NCBI GenBank assembly: GCA_030427865.1
Contig: JAUICK010000002.1
Location: forward strand, 186,001 to 250,000
Length of the DNA: 64,000 nt
Direction of reading: 5' to 3'
Source: Bacteroidia bacterium
Lineage (GTDB): Bacteria > Bacteroidota > Bacteroidia > Flavobacteriales > Flavobacteriaceae
A model generated the notes under the pieces. It was not told where the DNA came from, ran no database searches, and saw nothing but the letters and a program-made list of their open reading frames with translations. How positions within the stretch are numbered: the stretch's first letter is position 1; each line of letters starts with the position of its first letter. Position numbers and translations under genes: made by a program. Of the stretch, positions 8,231-16,884 are shown in pieces.

Positions 8231-9289
8231 CTACAAATTATAAAACTCCATACTCTCAACAATCAAGTTTTCAGGAACTTTACAATCTAATTTAAAATCT
8301 TCGTAATCGTTTAAAAGCACAAAATTTATTTGTCCGTTTACGTTTTTCTTATCATGTTTAAGCAATTCCATAATAGCAGAAAAATCTTCTTTTAATAAAA
8401 TTGTTCTTTTATAAATTGATAAAATCACTTCTTTAACTTCATTTACTTTTTCAGTCGGAAAACCTAATAATTTAGAAGATATGTAACTCTCGCAAACCAT
8501 TCCAATAGCAATCGCTTCACCATGAGTTAAGTTTTCTTTGTCTTCAGACTCTAAGTAAAAAGATTCTATTGCATGCCCTAAAGTATGCCCAAAATTTAAA
8601 ATTTTACGTAAACTTTGCTCTTTAGGATCTTGTAAAACAACTTCGTTTTTTATTTCAATAGAACGAAATATTAAGTCATTGATTTTTAAATCTTTGTTTG
8701 ATTTTATTTCGTTAAAAAGTTTAAGATCATAAGTAAGTCCATATTTAATAATTTCTGCAGTTCCAGACTTAATTTCTCTTTCTTCAACAGTATTTAAATA
8801 AGCAGCATCTACAATTACCATTTCAGGATTTGCAAACAAACCAATCTGATTTTTTAAAACACCCAAATCTACACCTGTTTTTCCACCAACAGAGGCATCT
8901 ACCATAGATAATAAAGTAGTAGGAATATTTACAAAATCAATTCCACGTTTAAAACAACTTGCAACAAATCCACCTAAATCTGTAATAACACCACCACCTA
9001 AAGTAATTAATAAGCTTTTTCTGTCTCCACCCAACTCTGTAATCGCGTTCCAAACACCAATACAAGTTTCAATATTTTTATTAATTTCTCCAGACTCAAT
9101 TTCAATCACTTCAATACGTTTATCAGTATCAAAATTTGGAATAAATTTGGGGTAACAATGCTCAAAAGTGTTCTCATCAACTAAAATAAATACGGTAGAA
9201 TAGTTGTTAGTTGCCACTAAATTAGAAAGTGCATTATAGCCTTTTTCTTGAAAATGAACAGGATACGTAACTGCTTGAATAGATTCCAT
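8231..9289 (-). CDS. aroB: 3-dehydroquinate synthase
   Basis: This enzyme makes 3-dehydroquinate from DAHP, the second step of the shikimate pathway, in the cytoplasm with NAD+ and a divalent metal. The glycine-rich NAD-binding segment (LLITLGGGVITDLGGF), the GGKTGVD segment and the metal-binding GHTLGHAIE motif are all present. The frame opens 14 codons earlier, but the ATG at 9289 (MESIQAVTYPVHF) gives the usual family N-terminus and a length near 352. It is convergent with the receptor gene and divergent from proline dehydrogenase. aroK lies about 30 kb away, so the shikimate genes are scattered. Confidence 0.95.
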   Translation of the reverse strand: MESIQAVTYPVHFQEKGYNALSNLVATNNYSTVFILVDENTFEHCYPKFIPNFDTDKRIEVIEIESGEINKNIETCIGVWNAITELGGDRKSLLITLGGGVITDLGGFVASCFKRGIDFVNIPTTLLSMVDASVGGKTGVDLGVLKNQIGLFANPEMVIVDAAYLNTVEEREIKSGTAEIIKYGLTYDLKLFNEIKSNKDLKINDLIFRSIEIKNEVVLQDPKEQSLRKILNFGHTLGHAIESFYLESEDKENLTHGEAIAIGMVCESYISSKLLGFPTEKVNEVKEVILSIYKRTILLKEDFSAIMELLKHDKKNVNGQINFVLLNDYEDFKLDCKVPENLIVESMEFYNL

Positions 9290-9349
9290 TGATAAATAAT
9301 TGAGTTTGCAAATTAAATAGAAATTATTCAATTATTACCATTCAAATAC

Positions 9350-9357
9350 TATATTTG
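9350..9357 (+). promoter_or_regulatory. Candidate -7 element for the proline dehydrogenase operon
   Basis: TATATTTG matches TAnnTTTG and lies 20 nt before the ATG at 9378. The upstream -33 box is not obvious. Confidence 0.4.
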
Positions 9358-9377
9358 TTTTACTAAATCGATATAGT

Positions 9378-10541
9378 ATGAAGCTTTTTGATAATACAGA
9401 AGTAGCATTTGCTTTAAAAACAGATTCGCAGTTAGAACGTGCTTATTTTTTGTTTAAAATGATACAAAACGAGCCAATGGTTCGTATTGGTTCTGCTGTA
9501 ACTAACTTTGCATTAAAAGTGCATTTGCCAGTAGAAGGTTTAATACGATCTACGGTTTTCGATCATTTTTGTGGTGGAGTTACAGAAGAAGATTGCTTGC
9601 CAATTATAGATAATATGTACAATAACGGTAATGTACATAGTGTTTTAGATTACTCTGTAGAAGGTAAAGACCAAGAAGTAAGTTTTGATGGAGCTTTAGA
9701 AAAAATATTAAAAATTGTTGATTTCTGCGAAGAAAAAAAATCCATTCCTTATGCAGTTTTTAAGCCCACTGGTTTTGGACGTTTTGCATTGTATCAAAAA
9801 ATATCAGAAGGAAAAGAATTGTCTCAAGAGGAAAAAGAAGAATGGAGCAGAGTAGAAGCACGTTATCATAAAGTATGCAAAGTAGCAGTTAAAAAAGACG
9901 TTCCATTATTAATTGATGCAGAAGAAAGTTGGATGCAAGATGCAGCAGATGATTTAATTGAAAGCTTAATGGAAACCTATAACAAAGACAAAGCCATTGT
10001 TTTTAATACACTGCAAATGTATAGACATGACAGAATGGATTATTTAAAAGCATTATACAAAAGAGCTTCAGAAAAAGGTTTTCATATTGGGATGAAAGTT
10101 GTAAGAGGTGCTTATATGGAAAAAGAGCGAGAAAGAGCAGCAGAAAAAGGATATCCATCACCAATTTGTAAAAACAAAAAAGCCACAGATATTAACTATG
10201 ACAAAGCCATAGAGTTTATAATGGAACACCCTAAAATGGCACTTTTTGCAGGAACTCATAATGAAGAAAGTTCTTATTTATTAATGGATTTAGCTAAAAA
10301 ATACGGAATCGATAAAAACGACAATAGGCTCTGGTTTGGACAATTATTTGGAATGAGCGATCACATTAGTTATAATTTAGCAAACCAAGGTTACAATGTT
10401 GCCAAATACCTTCCTTTTGGTCCAGTAAGAGATGTGATGCCATATTTAATAAGAAGAGCAGAAGAAAACACATCTGTAGCAGGTCAAACCAGTAGAGAGC
10501 TAAACCTTTTAAAAACAGAGCGAAAACGCAGAAAATTATAA
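9378..10541 (+). CDS. Proline dehydrogenase (monofunctional)
   Basis: This FAD-dependent enzyme oxidises L-proline to pyrroline-5-carboxylate and passes electrons to the respiratory chain. The 387-residue TIM-barrel protein has the family motifs PLLIDAEESWMQ, KVVRGAYMEKERERA, FAGTHNEESS and, near the C-terminus, YLPFGPVRDVMPYLIRRAEE (binding-site Arg pair). It has no P5C dehydrogenase domain, so that step must be encoded elsewhere. Its stop codon overlaps the start of the next gene (TAATG), which shows translational coupling with the LETM1-like protein. Confidence 0.93.
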   Translation: MKLFDNTEVAFALKTDSQLERAYFLFKMIQNEPMVRIGSAVTNFALKVHLPVEGLIRSTVFDHFCGGVTEEDCLPIIDNMYNNGNVHSVLDYSVEGKDQEVSFDGALEKILKIVDFCEEKKSIPYAVFKPTGFGRFALYQKISEGKELSQEEKEEWSRVEARYHKVCKVAVKKDVPLLIDAEESWMQDAADDLIESLMETYNKDKAIVFNTLQMYRHDRMDYLKALYKRASEKGFHIGMKVVRGAYMEKERERAAEKGYPSPICKNKKATDINYDKAIEFIMEHPKMALFAGTHNEESSYLLMDLAKKYGIDKNDNRLWFGQLFGMSDHISYNLANQGYNVAKYLPFGPVRDVMPYLIRRAEENTSVAGQTSRELNLLKTERKRRKL

Positions 10542-10828
10542 TGCAAACGGTAGACGAAATAAAAGCTTTATTACATAGAAATAAGTTGAGATTAATGCAA
10601 GAACTATCTCAAAGTAAAGAAGCAATGCGATTAATTACTAAATCTACACACACAAACTTAACAGTAGAAGAAAAAGAAAAAATTAAAATACAGTTGTTAG
10701 ATATTTGTAAAGCAATTCCTGCTTTGGCAGTATTTTTATTACCAGGAGGCGCTTTATTATTACCACTTTTAATTAAATTAATTCCCGATATTTTGCCATC
10801 TGCATTTCAAGAAGATATAGAAGAATAA
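10541..10828 (+). CDS. Small LETM1-like protein
   Basis: This 95-residue protein has a helical, basic N-terminal half with heptad character (about 1-60) followed by a hydrophobic segment (about 65-90) reading IPALAVFLLPGGALLLPLLI, then a Pro-containing KLIPDILPSAFQ tail. That hydrophobic block and the LPSAFQ ending closely resemble the core of the LETM1 domain, known from mitochondrial cation/proton homeostasis proteins. The bacterial forms have no established function. It overlaps the proline dehydrogenase stop by one base, so the two are made together and it may sit at the membrane near that enzyme. The similarity is by eye. Confidence 0.6.
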   Translation: MQTVDEIKALLHRNKLRLMQELSQSKEAMRLITKSTHTNLTVEEKEKIKIQLLDICKAIPALAVFLLPGGALLLPLLIKLIPDILPSAFQEDIEE

Positions 10829-10831
10829 TTA

Positions 10832-10940
10832 GGGCGTTCCTTTATACTGAAAGCATTCAGTATTAAAGGCGCGCTTTCATTACTCGCTTTTTTTCTTCAA
10901 AAAAAGAGCTCAAACACACCATTCAATCGCTAACGCAGCT
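10832..10940 (+). repeat. Possible decayed copy of a Bacteroidota intergenic repeat
   Basis: This non-coding stretch starts GGGCGTTCC, has a hairpin (CTTTATACTGAA/TTCAGTATTAAAG), then GCGCGCTTTC, a second hairpin (GCTTTTTTTC against GAAAAAAAGAGC-like bases) and ends AATCGCTAACGCA. The order resembles a repeat I recall from many Bacteroidota genomes, but this copy is divergent and its boundaries are uncertain. I see no ORF. Confidence 0.35.
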
Positions 10941-11031
10941 TACTTACTAACATTCAAGATAAGATTAAAACATATTTTTTATTTAACAAACTTTACTTTT
11001 AGTATAAAAATCTAAAATTCATCATTCTTAA

Positions 11032-11065
11032 TTTGCAATTCATAATTAATAAAAGACTACTTTTG
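11032..11065 (+). promoter_or_regulatory. Promoter of typA
   Basis: TTTG at 11032-11035 and TACTTTTG at 11058-11065 are spaced by 22 nt, matching the Bacteroidota -33/-7 pair. Transcription would begin near 11072, about 16 nt before the ATG. Confidence 0.55.
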
Positions 11066-11087
11066 CACGAAATTTAAGAAAGCACAA

Positions 11088-12860
11088 ATGCAATCAATAA
11101 GAAACATCGCAATCATTGCGCACGTTGACCACGGAAAAACAACTTTAGTAGATAAAATTATAGATCAAGCTAAAATTTTAGACGATCGTAAAGAACGTAA
11201 AGATTTATTGTTAGATAACAACGATTTAGAACGAGAAAGAGGTATTACAATCCTTTCTAAAAATGTATCTGTAAATTATAAAGGTGTTAAAATTAACGTA
11301 ATAGACACTCCTGGTCACGCCGATTTTGGTGGAGAAGTAGAACGTGTATTAAAAATGGCAGATGGTGTTTTATTATTAGTAGATGCATTCGAAGGCCCAA
11401 TGCCACAAACACGTTTTGTTTTAGGTAAAGCAATAGAATTAGGTTTAACACCAATTGTTGTGGTAAACAAAGTAGATAAAGAAAACTGTACACCAGATTT
11501 AGTACACGAAAAAGTGTTCGATTTAATGTTTGCTTTAGAAGCAACAGAAGAACAATTAGATTTTACAACTATTTATGGTTCTGCAAAAAATGGTTGGATG
11601 AGTACAGATTGGCAAGAACCAACAAACAATATCATTCCGTTGTTAGATGCAGTTTTAGAATCTATTCCAGAAGCACCTTACAGAGAAGGTTCTCCACAAA
11701 TGCAAATTACATCTTTAGATTTTTCTTCTTTTACAGGAAGAATCGCAATTGGACGTGTATATAGAGGAGACTTAGAAGAAAACAAAGATTATATGCTGTG
11801 TAAAGCAGATGGTTCTACCAAAAAAGTAAGAATTAAAGAATTACACGTTTTCGAAGGAATGGGTAAAGCTAAAGTTGCAAAAGTTAGAAGTGGAGATATT
11901 TGTGCAATTACTGGTGTAGAAGGATTCGAAATTGGAGATACAATTGCAGATTTAGAAAGCCCAGAAGCCTTACCAAGAATTGAAGTAGATCAACCTACAA
12001 TGAGTATGCTGTTTACTATTAACAATTCACCTTTTTTTGGTAAAGAAGGTAAGTTTGTAACATCTCGTCATTTACGTGACAGATTGTTCAAAGAAATGGA
12101 AAAGAACTTAGCCTTAAGAGTTGACACAACTGATTCTGAAGATAAATTCAACGTTTTCGGACGTGGCGTTTTACACTTATCAGTATTGATAGAAACCATG
12201 CGTAGAGAAGGATATGAACTACAAGTTGGTCGTCCGCAAGTAATTATCAAAGAGATAGATGGCGTAAAATCTGAACCTTATGAAACTTTATCTATAGATG
12301 TTCCAGAAGATGTAGCATCTAAAGCTATTAATTTAGTTTCTTTACGTAAAGGAGATTTATTGGTAATGGAACCCAAAGGAGATTTACAACATTTAGAATT
12401 TACAATTCCTTCAAGAGGATTAATAGGTTTGCGTAATAAAATACTTACAGCTACAGCTGGTACAGCAATAATTAACCATCGTTTTTCAGAATATGGTCCT
12501 TACAAAGGAGACTTTGCTGAAGAAATAAAAGGTGCTATTGTATCGTCTGCAGCAGGTAAAGCAACAGCTTACGCAATAGATCGTTTACAAGATAGAGGAC
12601 GTTTCTTTATAGATCCAAATGAAGATATTTATATTGGTCAAGTTGTTGGAGAAAACAGTAAGGATACTGATATGGGAGTAAATTTAATTAAAGGAAAAAA
12701 ATTAACGAACGTTCGTTCTTCGGGTACAGATGATAGTGTTAAGATTGCTCCAAAAATTGATTTTTCTTTAGAAGAATGTATGGAGTACATTAAATCTGAT
12801 GAGTATTTAGAAGTTACTCCAGCAAGTTTACGTATGCGTAAAATTAATTTTAGACCATAA
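11088..12860 (+). CDS. typA: Translational GTPase TypA/BipA
   Basis: This is an EF-G-like ribosome-associated GTPase implicated in stress adaptation and 50S assembly. The G domain shows AHVDHGKTT, the DTPGHADFGGEVERV switch II and NKVDKE, then an EF-Tu-like domain 2, an EF-G domain III/V region (VLIETMRREGYELQVGRPQV) and the TypA-specific C-terminal domain (SRGLIGLRNKILTATAGTA). The 590-residue length is normal. It is a single gene with its own promoter and a strong terminator. Family identity is secure. Confidence 0.97.
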   Translation: MQSIRNIAIIAHVDHGKTTLVDKIIDQAKILDDRKERKDLLLDNNDLERERGITILSKNVSVNYKGVKINVIDTPGHADFGGEVERVLKMADGVLLLVDAFEGPMPQTRFVLGKAIELGLTPIVVVNKVDKENCTPDLVHEKVFDLMFALEATEEQLDFTTIYGSAKNGWMSTDWQEPTNNIIPLLDAVLESIPEAPYREGSPQMQITSLDFSSFTGRIAIGRVYRGDLEENKDYMLCKADGSTKKVRIKELHVFEGMGKAKVAKVRSGDICAITGVEGFEIGDTIADLESPEALPRIEVDQPTMSMLFTINNSPFFGKEGKFVTSRHLRDRLFKEMEKNLALRVDTTDSEDKFNVFGRGVLHLSVLIETMRREGYELQVGRPQVIIKEIDGVKSEPYETLSIDVPEDVASKAINLVSLRKGDLLVMEPKGDLQHLEFTIPSRGLIGLRNKILTATAGTAIINHRFSEYGPYKGDFAEEIKGAIVSSAAGKATAYAIDRLQDRGRFFIDPNEDIYIGQVVGENSKDTDMGVNLIKGKKLTNVRSSGTDDSVKIAPKIDFSLEECMEYIKSDEYLEVTPASLRMRKINFRP

Positions 12861-12895
12861 TTTTATTATTATTCTAGTAAACAATTAAAATAAAT

Positions 12896-12927
12896 AAAAA
12901 AGCTCAAGTGTACAACTTGAGCTTTTT
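12896..12927. terminator. Bidirectional terminator between typA and the APC permease
   Basis: A perfect stem of AAAAAAGCTCAAGT and its complement with a GTAC-centred loop carries T tracts on both strands. It lies 35 nt after typA and 5 nt before the convergent permease stop. Confidence 0.85.
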
Positions 12928-12932
12928 TATTT

Positions 12933-14693
12933 TTAAATTATTAGTCTTACTCCTCCAAGTTCTTCAATTTTATAAGGAAAACGATTACCTGGTGAACCAA
13001 TAAACATAAAATTAACAGGGATTTTCCATTTTTCAGAGAGTTTACGTATCAATTCTGGATTAAACTCTTCATTTAACTCAATGAATTGAATTTTAATTGA
13101 TGGGTATTCTCTATCTACAACATCTATATCATTTCTAAATTGAGTTGTAATTTCAGTACCATTTTTAGTAGCTGTTACTACTTTTAATTTTTTCGTATGT
13201 TCATTATTTTGGATATACAACATTACTTTATTTAATGTTTCTACATCATCATCTTTTGTAAAATAAACAAATTCTTGAGAGTTGATATCATCAATTACAG
13301 CAAGCAATTTTTTATCTGTATTTAGTACAAATTGTCTAAAGGGATCAAAAACATAATGTATTAATTTTAATACTAACTTTAACAAGATAGTTCTGTTTAG
13401 CATTATAAGAATAAAAATTATTGCAGGAATAAAATATTCAAGAAATACAGATATATTACTTGGTACACCTTCTTGAGGTTTCATTATTAAATTACCAGTT
13501 AAAGCTATGATAACAGCAGCAATAGCCACAAATATGGCCAACCAACTTGCTTTTTCAGAACGAGGCAAACTATTTCTTTTTACTTTTAACAAAATATTTC
13601 CTATTCCAAAGAGTGCCATTACAGATAAGAAAGAAATGGTATAAACACCTGCTAAAAGTTTTACATCACCTTTAGTAATTAGTAATACAGAAATAGTTAA
13701 GAGCAAGAAAACGATTATGATACGATAAGAACTTCCTTTTTTGTTTTTCTTTAAAAAATATTGAGGTAAAATACGATCTAGTGCCATTCGTTCCAAAAGC
13801 CCAGAAACTCCAACAAAACTTGTCAGTACTGCTCCGCTAAGTACCAAAAAAGCATCAATACCTATTAAAATTGCTAACCAATTTCCACCAACGTGCGAAG
13901 CCATTTCAATTAATAAGGTGTTTTGATAGGCATCACTTTGCAGTAATGGCATAGCAAATAAAGACAGTGCAAATAAGGCAGCAAGTGGATTTATAACACT
14001 AACCACCATCCACATATTTTTTAATGTTTTTGGAAATACACCTTTTTGTTGCTCTTCTACAAAATTGGCAGAACTTTCAAAACCTGAAACACCTAACATT
14101 GAAGCTGCAAAGCCAAGAAAAATAGCGTTACTTATACTACCACCAGTAGTTGGTAAGTGCCAATTTTCTATAAATATGTCTAAACCATTAGAAAGTAGAA
14201 AGTATATAATGAATGCAGTTAGTATAGCAAAAGATGATAAATGAAAAAGAAAAATTCCAATAGCAACTTTTGCAGATTCTGATACACCACCTATAACTAA
14301 AACACCAAATAAGCTTAACAGAACAATAGTTGCAATAATTATGGGTATAGCAGGAATTAGATGATGCAGATAATGTATAGCTTCGTTTGCTGAAATAACT
14401 GCGGTTGCCATATATGACAATAGCGTTAATGTTGCTGCAAAAGAAGCTATAGATTTGCTTGTTGTGTTAAGTAAGGCATTATAGGCACCACCATTTAATG
14501 GTAATGCACCAACAACTTCTCCATATATTTTTCTAAATAGAAAAAGTACAGCAGAGACAATAAGTAACGTAATCCAAGCATATTGTCCAGCAAAAGCAAT
14601 AGCCAAAGCAGAAACGTAAAGTACTGAAGAACTTATATCATTTCCACATATGGCTGTGGATGCCAGTACGGATAATTTTTTATGTTCTTTCAT
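12933..14693 (-). CDS. APC-superfamily amino acid permease-like transporter
   Basis: This inner-membrane protein has about twelve hydrophobic segments and the unwound first-helix motif of APC transporters (ASTAICGNDISSSVLY). Further features are FGFAASMLGVSGFESSANFV in the middle and a cytoplasmic C-terminal domain of about 140 residues after the last helix (from near residue 455), with alternating strands and helices. I prefer the start MKEHKKLSVL at 14693; an upstream ATG at 14729 would add 12 residues. It probably imports amino acids or related cations by proton or sodium symport; the substrate is not readable. It lies alone, convergent to typA. Confidence 0.82.
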   Translation of the reverse strand: MKEHKKLSVLASTAICGNDISSSVLYVSALAIAFAGQYAWITLLIVSAVLFLFRKIYGEVVGALPLNGGAYNALLNTTSKSIASFAATLTLLSYMATAVISANEAIHYLHHLIPAIPIIIATIVLLSLFGVLVIGGVSESAKVAIGIFLFHLSSFAILTAFIIYFLLSNGLDIFIENWHLPTTGGSISNAIFLGFAASMLGVSGFESSANFVEEQQKGVFPKTLKNMWMVVSVINPLAALFALSLFAMPLLQSDAYQNTLLIEMASHVGGNWLAILIGIDAFLVLSGAVLTSFVGVSGLLERMALDRILPQYFLKKNKKGSSYRIIIVFLLLTISVLLITKGDVKLLAGVYTISFLSVMALFGIGNILLKVKRNSLPRSEKASWLAIFVAIAAVIIALTGNLIMKPQEGVPSNISVFLEYFIPAIIFILIMLNRTILLKLVLKLIHYVFDPFRQFVLNTDKKLLAVIDDINSQEFVYFTKDDDVETLNKVMLYIQNNEHTKKLKVVTATKNGTEITTQFRNDIDVVDREYPSIKIQFIELNEEFNPELIRKLSEKWKIPVNFMFIGSPGNRFPYKIEELGGVRLII

Positions 14694-14820
14694 ATTTGTG
14701 TTATTGTCGCTTTTAATTGGGCATAACATGACTATGTTAGTGCAACGTTTTAATGTTTTATAAACGTAGTTAGCTAATTTAGTTTTTTTTTACAAAAAAT
14801 CAATAGTAAAAACACCTGTT

Positions 14821-15618
14821 TTAATTGATTAAAGTAGTTTCAGAAATTTTGCTTTCTAAGTTTTCAAAATCGTATAAGTTTTTATCTAACAAATGAGAAG
14901 GAAAAACATTTTGCAAGGCATTCATCATAATGGCATTTCTGTTAGGAAAATCAACTTCCCAATCTGCAATCATTTGTTTTACCTTTTTGCGTTGTAAATT
15001 TTCTTGTGAACCACACAAATTGCAAGGTATAATTGGGAAATTCATAAACTTTGCATATATTTCTATATCACTTTCTTTACAAAAAGCTAAAGGTCTTAGT
15101 ACCACTAAATCACCAGCATCATTTTTAAATTTCGGCGGCATAGTTTCCATTTTTCCTGCAAAAAAGAAGTTGAGAAAAAAGGTTTCTAAAATATCATTTC
15201 TATGATGCCCTAAAGCAATTTTATTACATCCTAAATCTTTAGCAGCTTCATATAAAGTTCCTCTTCGCAAACGAGAACATAAACTGCAAGTTGTTTTCCC
15301 TTCAGAAGTTTTTTCCATTACAATTTTATAGGTGTTTTTTTCTATAATTTTATAATTAATGCCTAAAGTTTGTAAATAATTTGGCAATACATCTTCAGGA
15401 AAGTTAGGTTGTTTTTGGTCAAGATTTACTGCAATTAAATCAAAAGAAATGGGCGCCACTTTTTTAAAATGAAGTAACATTTGCAAAAGTGTGTAGCTAT
15501 CTTTTCCACCAGACAAGCATACCATAATTTTATCTCCTTCAGCAATCATTGAAAATTCTTGAATTGCTTCTGCAACTGCTTTTTGCAATTTTTTTGTAAA
15601 CTGTTTTCGGTTTTCCAT
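14821..15618 (-). CDS. ttcA: tRNA 2-thiocytidine synthetase TtcA
   Basis: This enzyme thiolates cytidine 32 in the anticodon loop of certain tRNAs, using ATP and an iron-sulfur cluster. The PP-loop motif SGGKDS is at about residues 35-40. The paired Cys motifs CSLC (about 112-115) and CNLC (about 198-201) supply cluster ligands, followed by the [15 protein letters not shown] segment typical of TtcA. At 265 residues it is slightly short but complete. It is monocistronic and divergent from the his leader. Confidence 0.9.
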   Translation of the reverse strand: MENRKQFTKKLQKAVAEAIQEFSMIAEGDKIMVCLSGGKDSYTLLQMLLHFKKVAPISFDLIAVNLDQKQPNFPEDVLPNYLQTLGINYKIIEKNTYKIVMEKTSEGKTTCSLCSRLRRGTLYEAAKDLGCNKIALGHHRNDILETFFLNFFFAGKMETMPPKFKNDAGDLVVLRPLAFCKESDIEIYAKFMNFPIIPCNLCGSQENLQRKKVKQMIADWEVDFPNRNAIMMNALQNVFPSHLLDKNLYDFENLESKISETTLIN

Positions 15619-15752
15619 AGCTACAAAAATAAGTCATACCTTAAAAAGTAAAAAGTAGTTTTTCTAATCTTTTGCAGAAGTTGTTTAAAATTTAAACAAA
15701 TCCTAAAAATTTGATAAATATTTTAAATCGTATAATATTTTAATCTTTTGAG

Positions 15753-15784
15753 TTGGTTTTTAAAGAATAAAATTTAGATATTTG
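15753..15784 (+). promoter_or_regulatory. Candidate promoter of the histidine operon
   Basis: TTG at 15753-15755, a 21-nt gap and GATATTTG at 15777-15784 resemble the -33/-7 pair (first base of TAnnTTTG differs). Transcription near 15791 would begin just before the leader ORF at 15804. Confidence 0.4.
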
Positions 15785-15803
15785 CATCATAATAAACAAA
15801 GAC

Positions 15804-15857
15804 ATGAATTTTATTCTAAATCATCATCATTTTTTTAATTGCTCTCAAGCGATTTAA
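15804..15857 (+). CDS. hisL: Histidine operon leader peptide
   Basis: This 17-residue ORF reads MNFILNHHHFFNCSQAI and has three consecutive CAT codons at 15822-15830. It sits between the probable his promoter and a strong intrinsic terminator upstream of hisG. Its last codons (CTCAAGCG, 15844-15851) can pair with CGTTTGAG at 15893-15900, the 5' arm of the terminator. A ribosome stalled at the His codons would leave this segment free and allow antitermination. One that reaches the stop would cover it and permit termination. No protein function is expected beyond sensing charged tRNA-His. The attenuation logic follows the enteric his/trp model; the pairing is visible directly. Confidence 0.8.
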   Translation: MNFILNHHHFFNCSQAI

Positions 15858-15887
15858 AAATGTATTGAATAAAATCAAGATATTTAT

Positions 15888-15918
15888 AAACCCGTTTGAG
15901 CAAATCAAACGGGTTTTT
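15888..15918 (+). terminator. Attenuator terminator of the his operon
   Basis: A perfect 12-bp stem, AAACCCGTTTGA (15888-15899) with TCAAACGGGTTT (15905-15916), has a GCAAA loop and is followed by Ts. It lies inside the leader, about 108 nt before hisG, with a competing antiterminator pairing 15844-15851 with 15893-15900. Confidence 0.85.
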
Positions 15919-16025
15919 CAATTAAAAAAAGCTTCTTTTGCTTTGCAAAAGATTTCAAATAAATTGTCATTCTCTTTAAAATGGGAATATAAACCGTATT
16001 TGCTTAGGCAACAAAAAGTAGAAAA

Positions 16026-16883
16026 ATGAGTAATTTAAGAATTGCAGTACAGAAATCTGGAAGGTTAAACGAAGATTCTATGAGAGTCTTAAAAGATATT
16101 GGTATTTCAATAGATAATGGTAAAGACCAATTAAAGGCAGCAGCAAGAGATTTTCCAGTAGAAGTTTTTTATTTAAGAAATGGAGATATTCCTCAATATT
16201 TAAGAGATGGAGTTGTTGATGCTGCAATTATTGGCGAAAATGTCTTAATAGAGAAAGGAAATGATATCGATTTTATAGAGCGTTTAGGCTTTTCTAAGTG
16301 TAAAGTTTCTATAGCTGTACCCAAAGAATCTAATGCCAATTCTTTAAAAGATTTAGAAGGAAAACGCATAGCAACCTCATATCCAGAAACCGTAAAAAAG
16401 TTTTTAAATGATCAAAATATTAATGCACAGTTGCATAAAATAAATGGTTCTGTGGAGATTGCACCAAATATAGGTTTGGCTGATGGAATTTGTGACATCG
16501 TTTCAAGCGGAAGTACATTATTTAAAAACGGCTTAAAAGAAATAGAGGTTTTGTTAAAATCTGAAGCAGTTTTAGCGGTTTCGCCTACAATTGATGCTGA
16601 AAGAAAAGCTATTTTAGAAAAAATCCAGTTTAGAATTCAATCGGTTTTAAAAGGGCGTCAATCTAAATACGTTTTGTTGAATGCACCTAATGAAAAGTTA
16701 GAAAGTATTTTAGCATTATTACCGGGTATGAGAAGCCCAACAGTATTGCCTTTGGCAGAAAATGGTTGGAGTTCTGTACACTCAGTAATTCCTAAAAATA
16801 AATTTTGGGAAATTATTGATGAATTAAAAGCAAATGGAGCAGAAGGTATTTTAGTATGTCCTATTGAAAAAATGGTAATTTAA
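16026..16883 (+). CDS. hisG: ATP phosphoribosyltransferase (long form)
   Basis: HisG catalyses the first, committed step of histidine synthesis, joining ATP and PRPP. At 285 residues it is the long HisG type, with a C-terminal ACT-like regulatory domain (about 215-285, ILALLPGMRSPTVLPLAENG) that usually binds histidine for feedback inhibition. The N-terminus (LRIAVQKSGRLNEDS) and the PRPP-binding loop (GICDIVSSGSTLFKNGL) are intact. It is the first gene of the operon after the attenuator, and hisD follows 1 nt after its stop. Confidence 0.96.
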   Translation: MSNLRIAVQKSGRLNEDSMRVLKDIGISIDNGKDQLKAAARDFPVEVFYLRNGDIPQYLRDGVVDAAIIGENVLIEKGNDIDFIERLGFSKCKVSIAVPKESNANSLKDLEGKRIATSYPETVKKFLNDQNINAQLHKINGSVEIAPNIGLADGICDIVSSGSTLFKNGLKEIEVLLKSEAVLAVSPTIDAERKAILEKIQFRIQSVLKGRQSKYVLLNAPNEKLESILALLPGMRSPTVLPLAENGWSSVHSVIPKNKFWEIIDELKANGAEGILVCPIEKMVI

Positions 16884-16884
16884 G

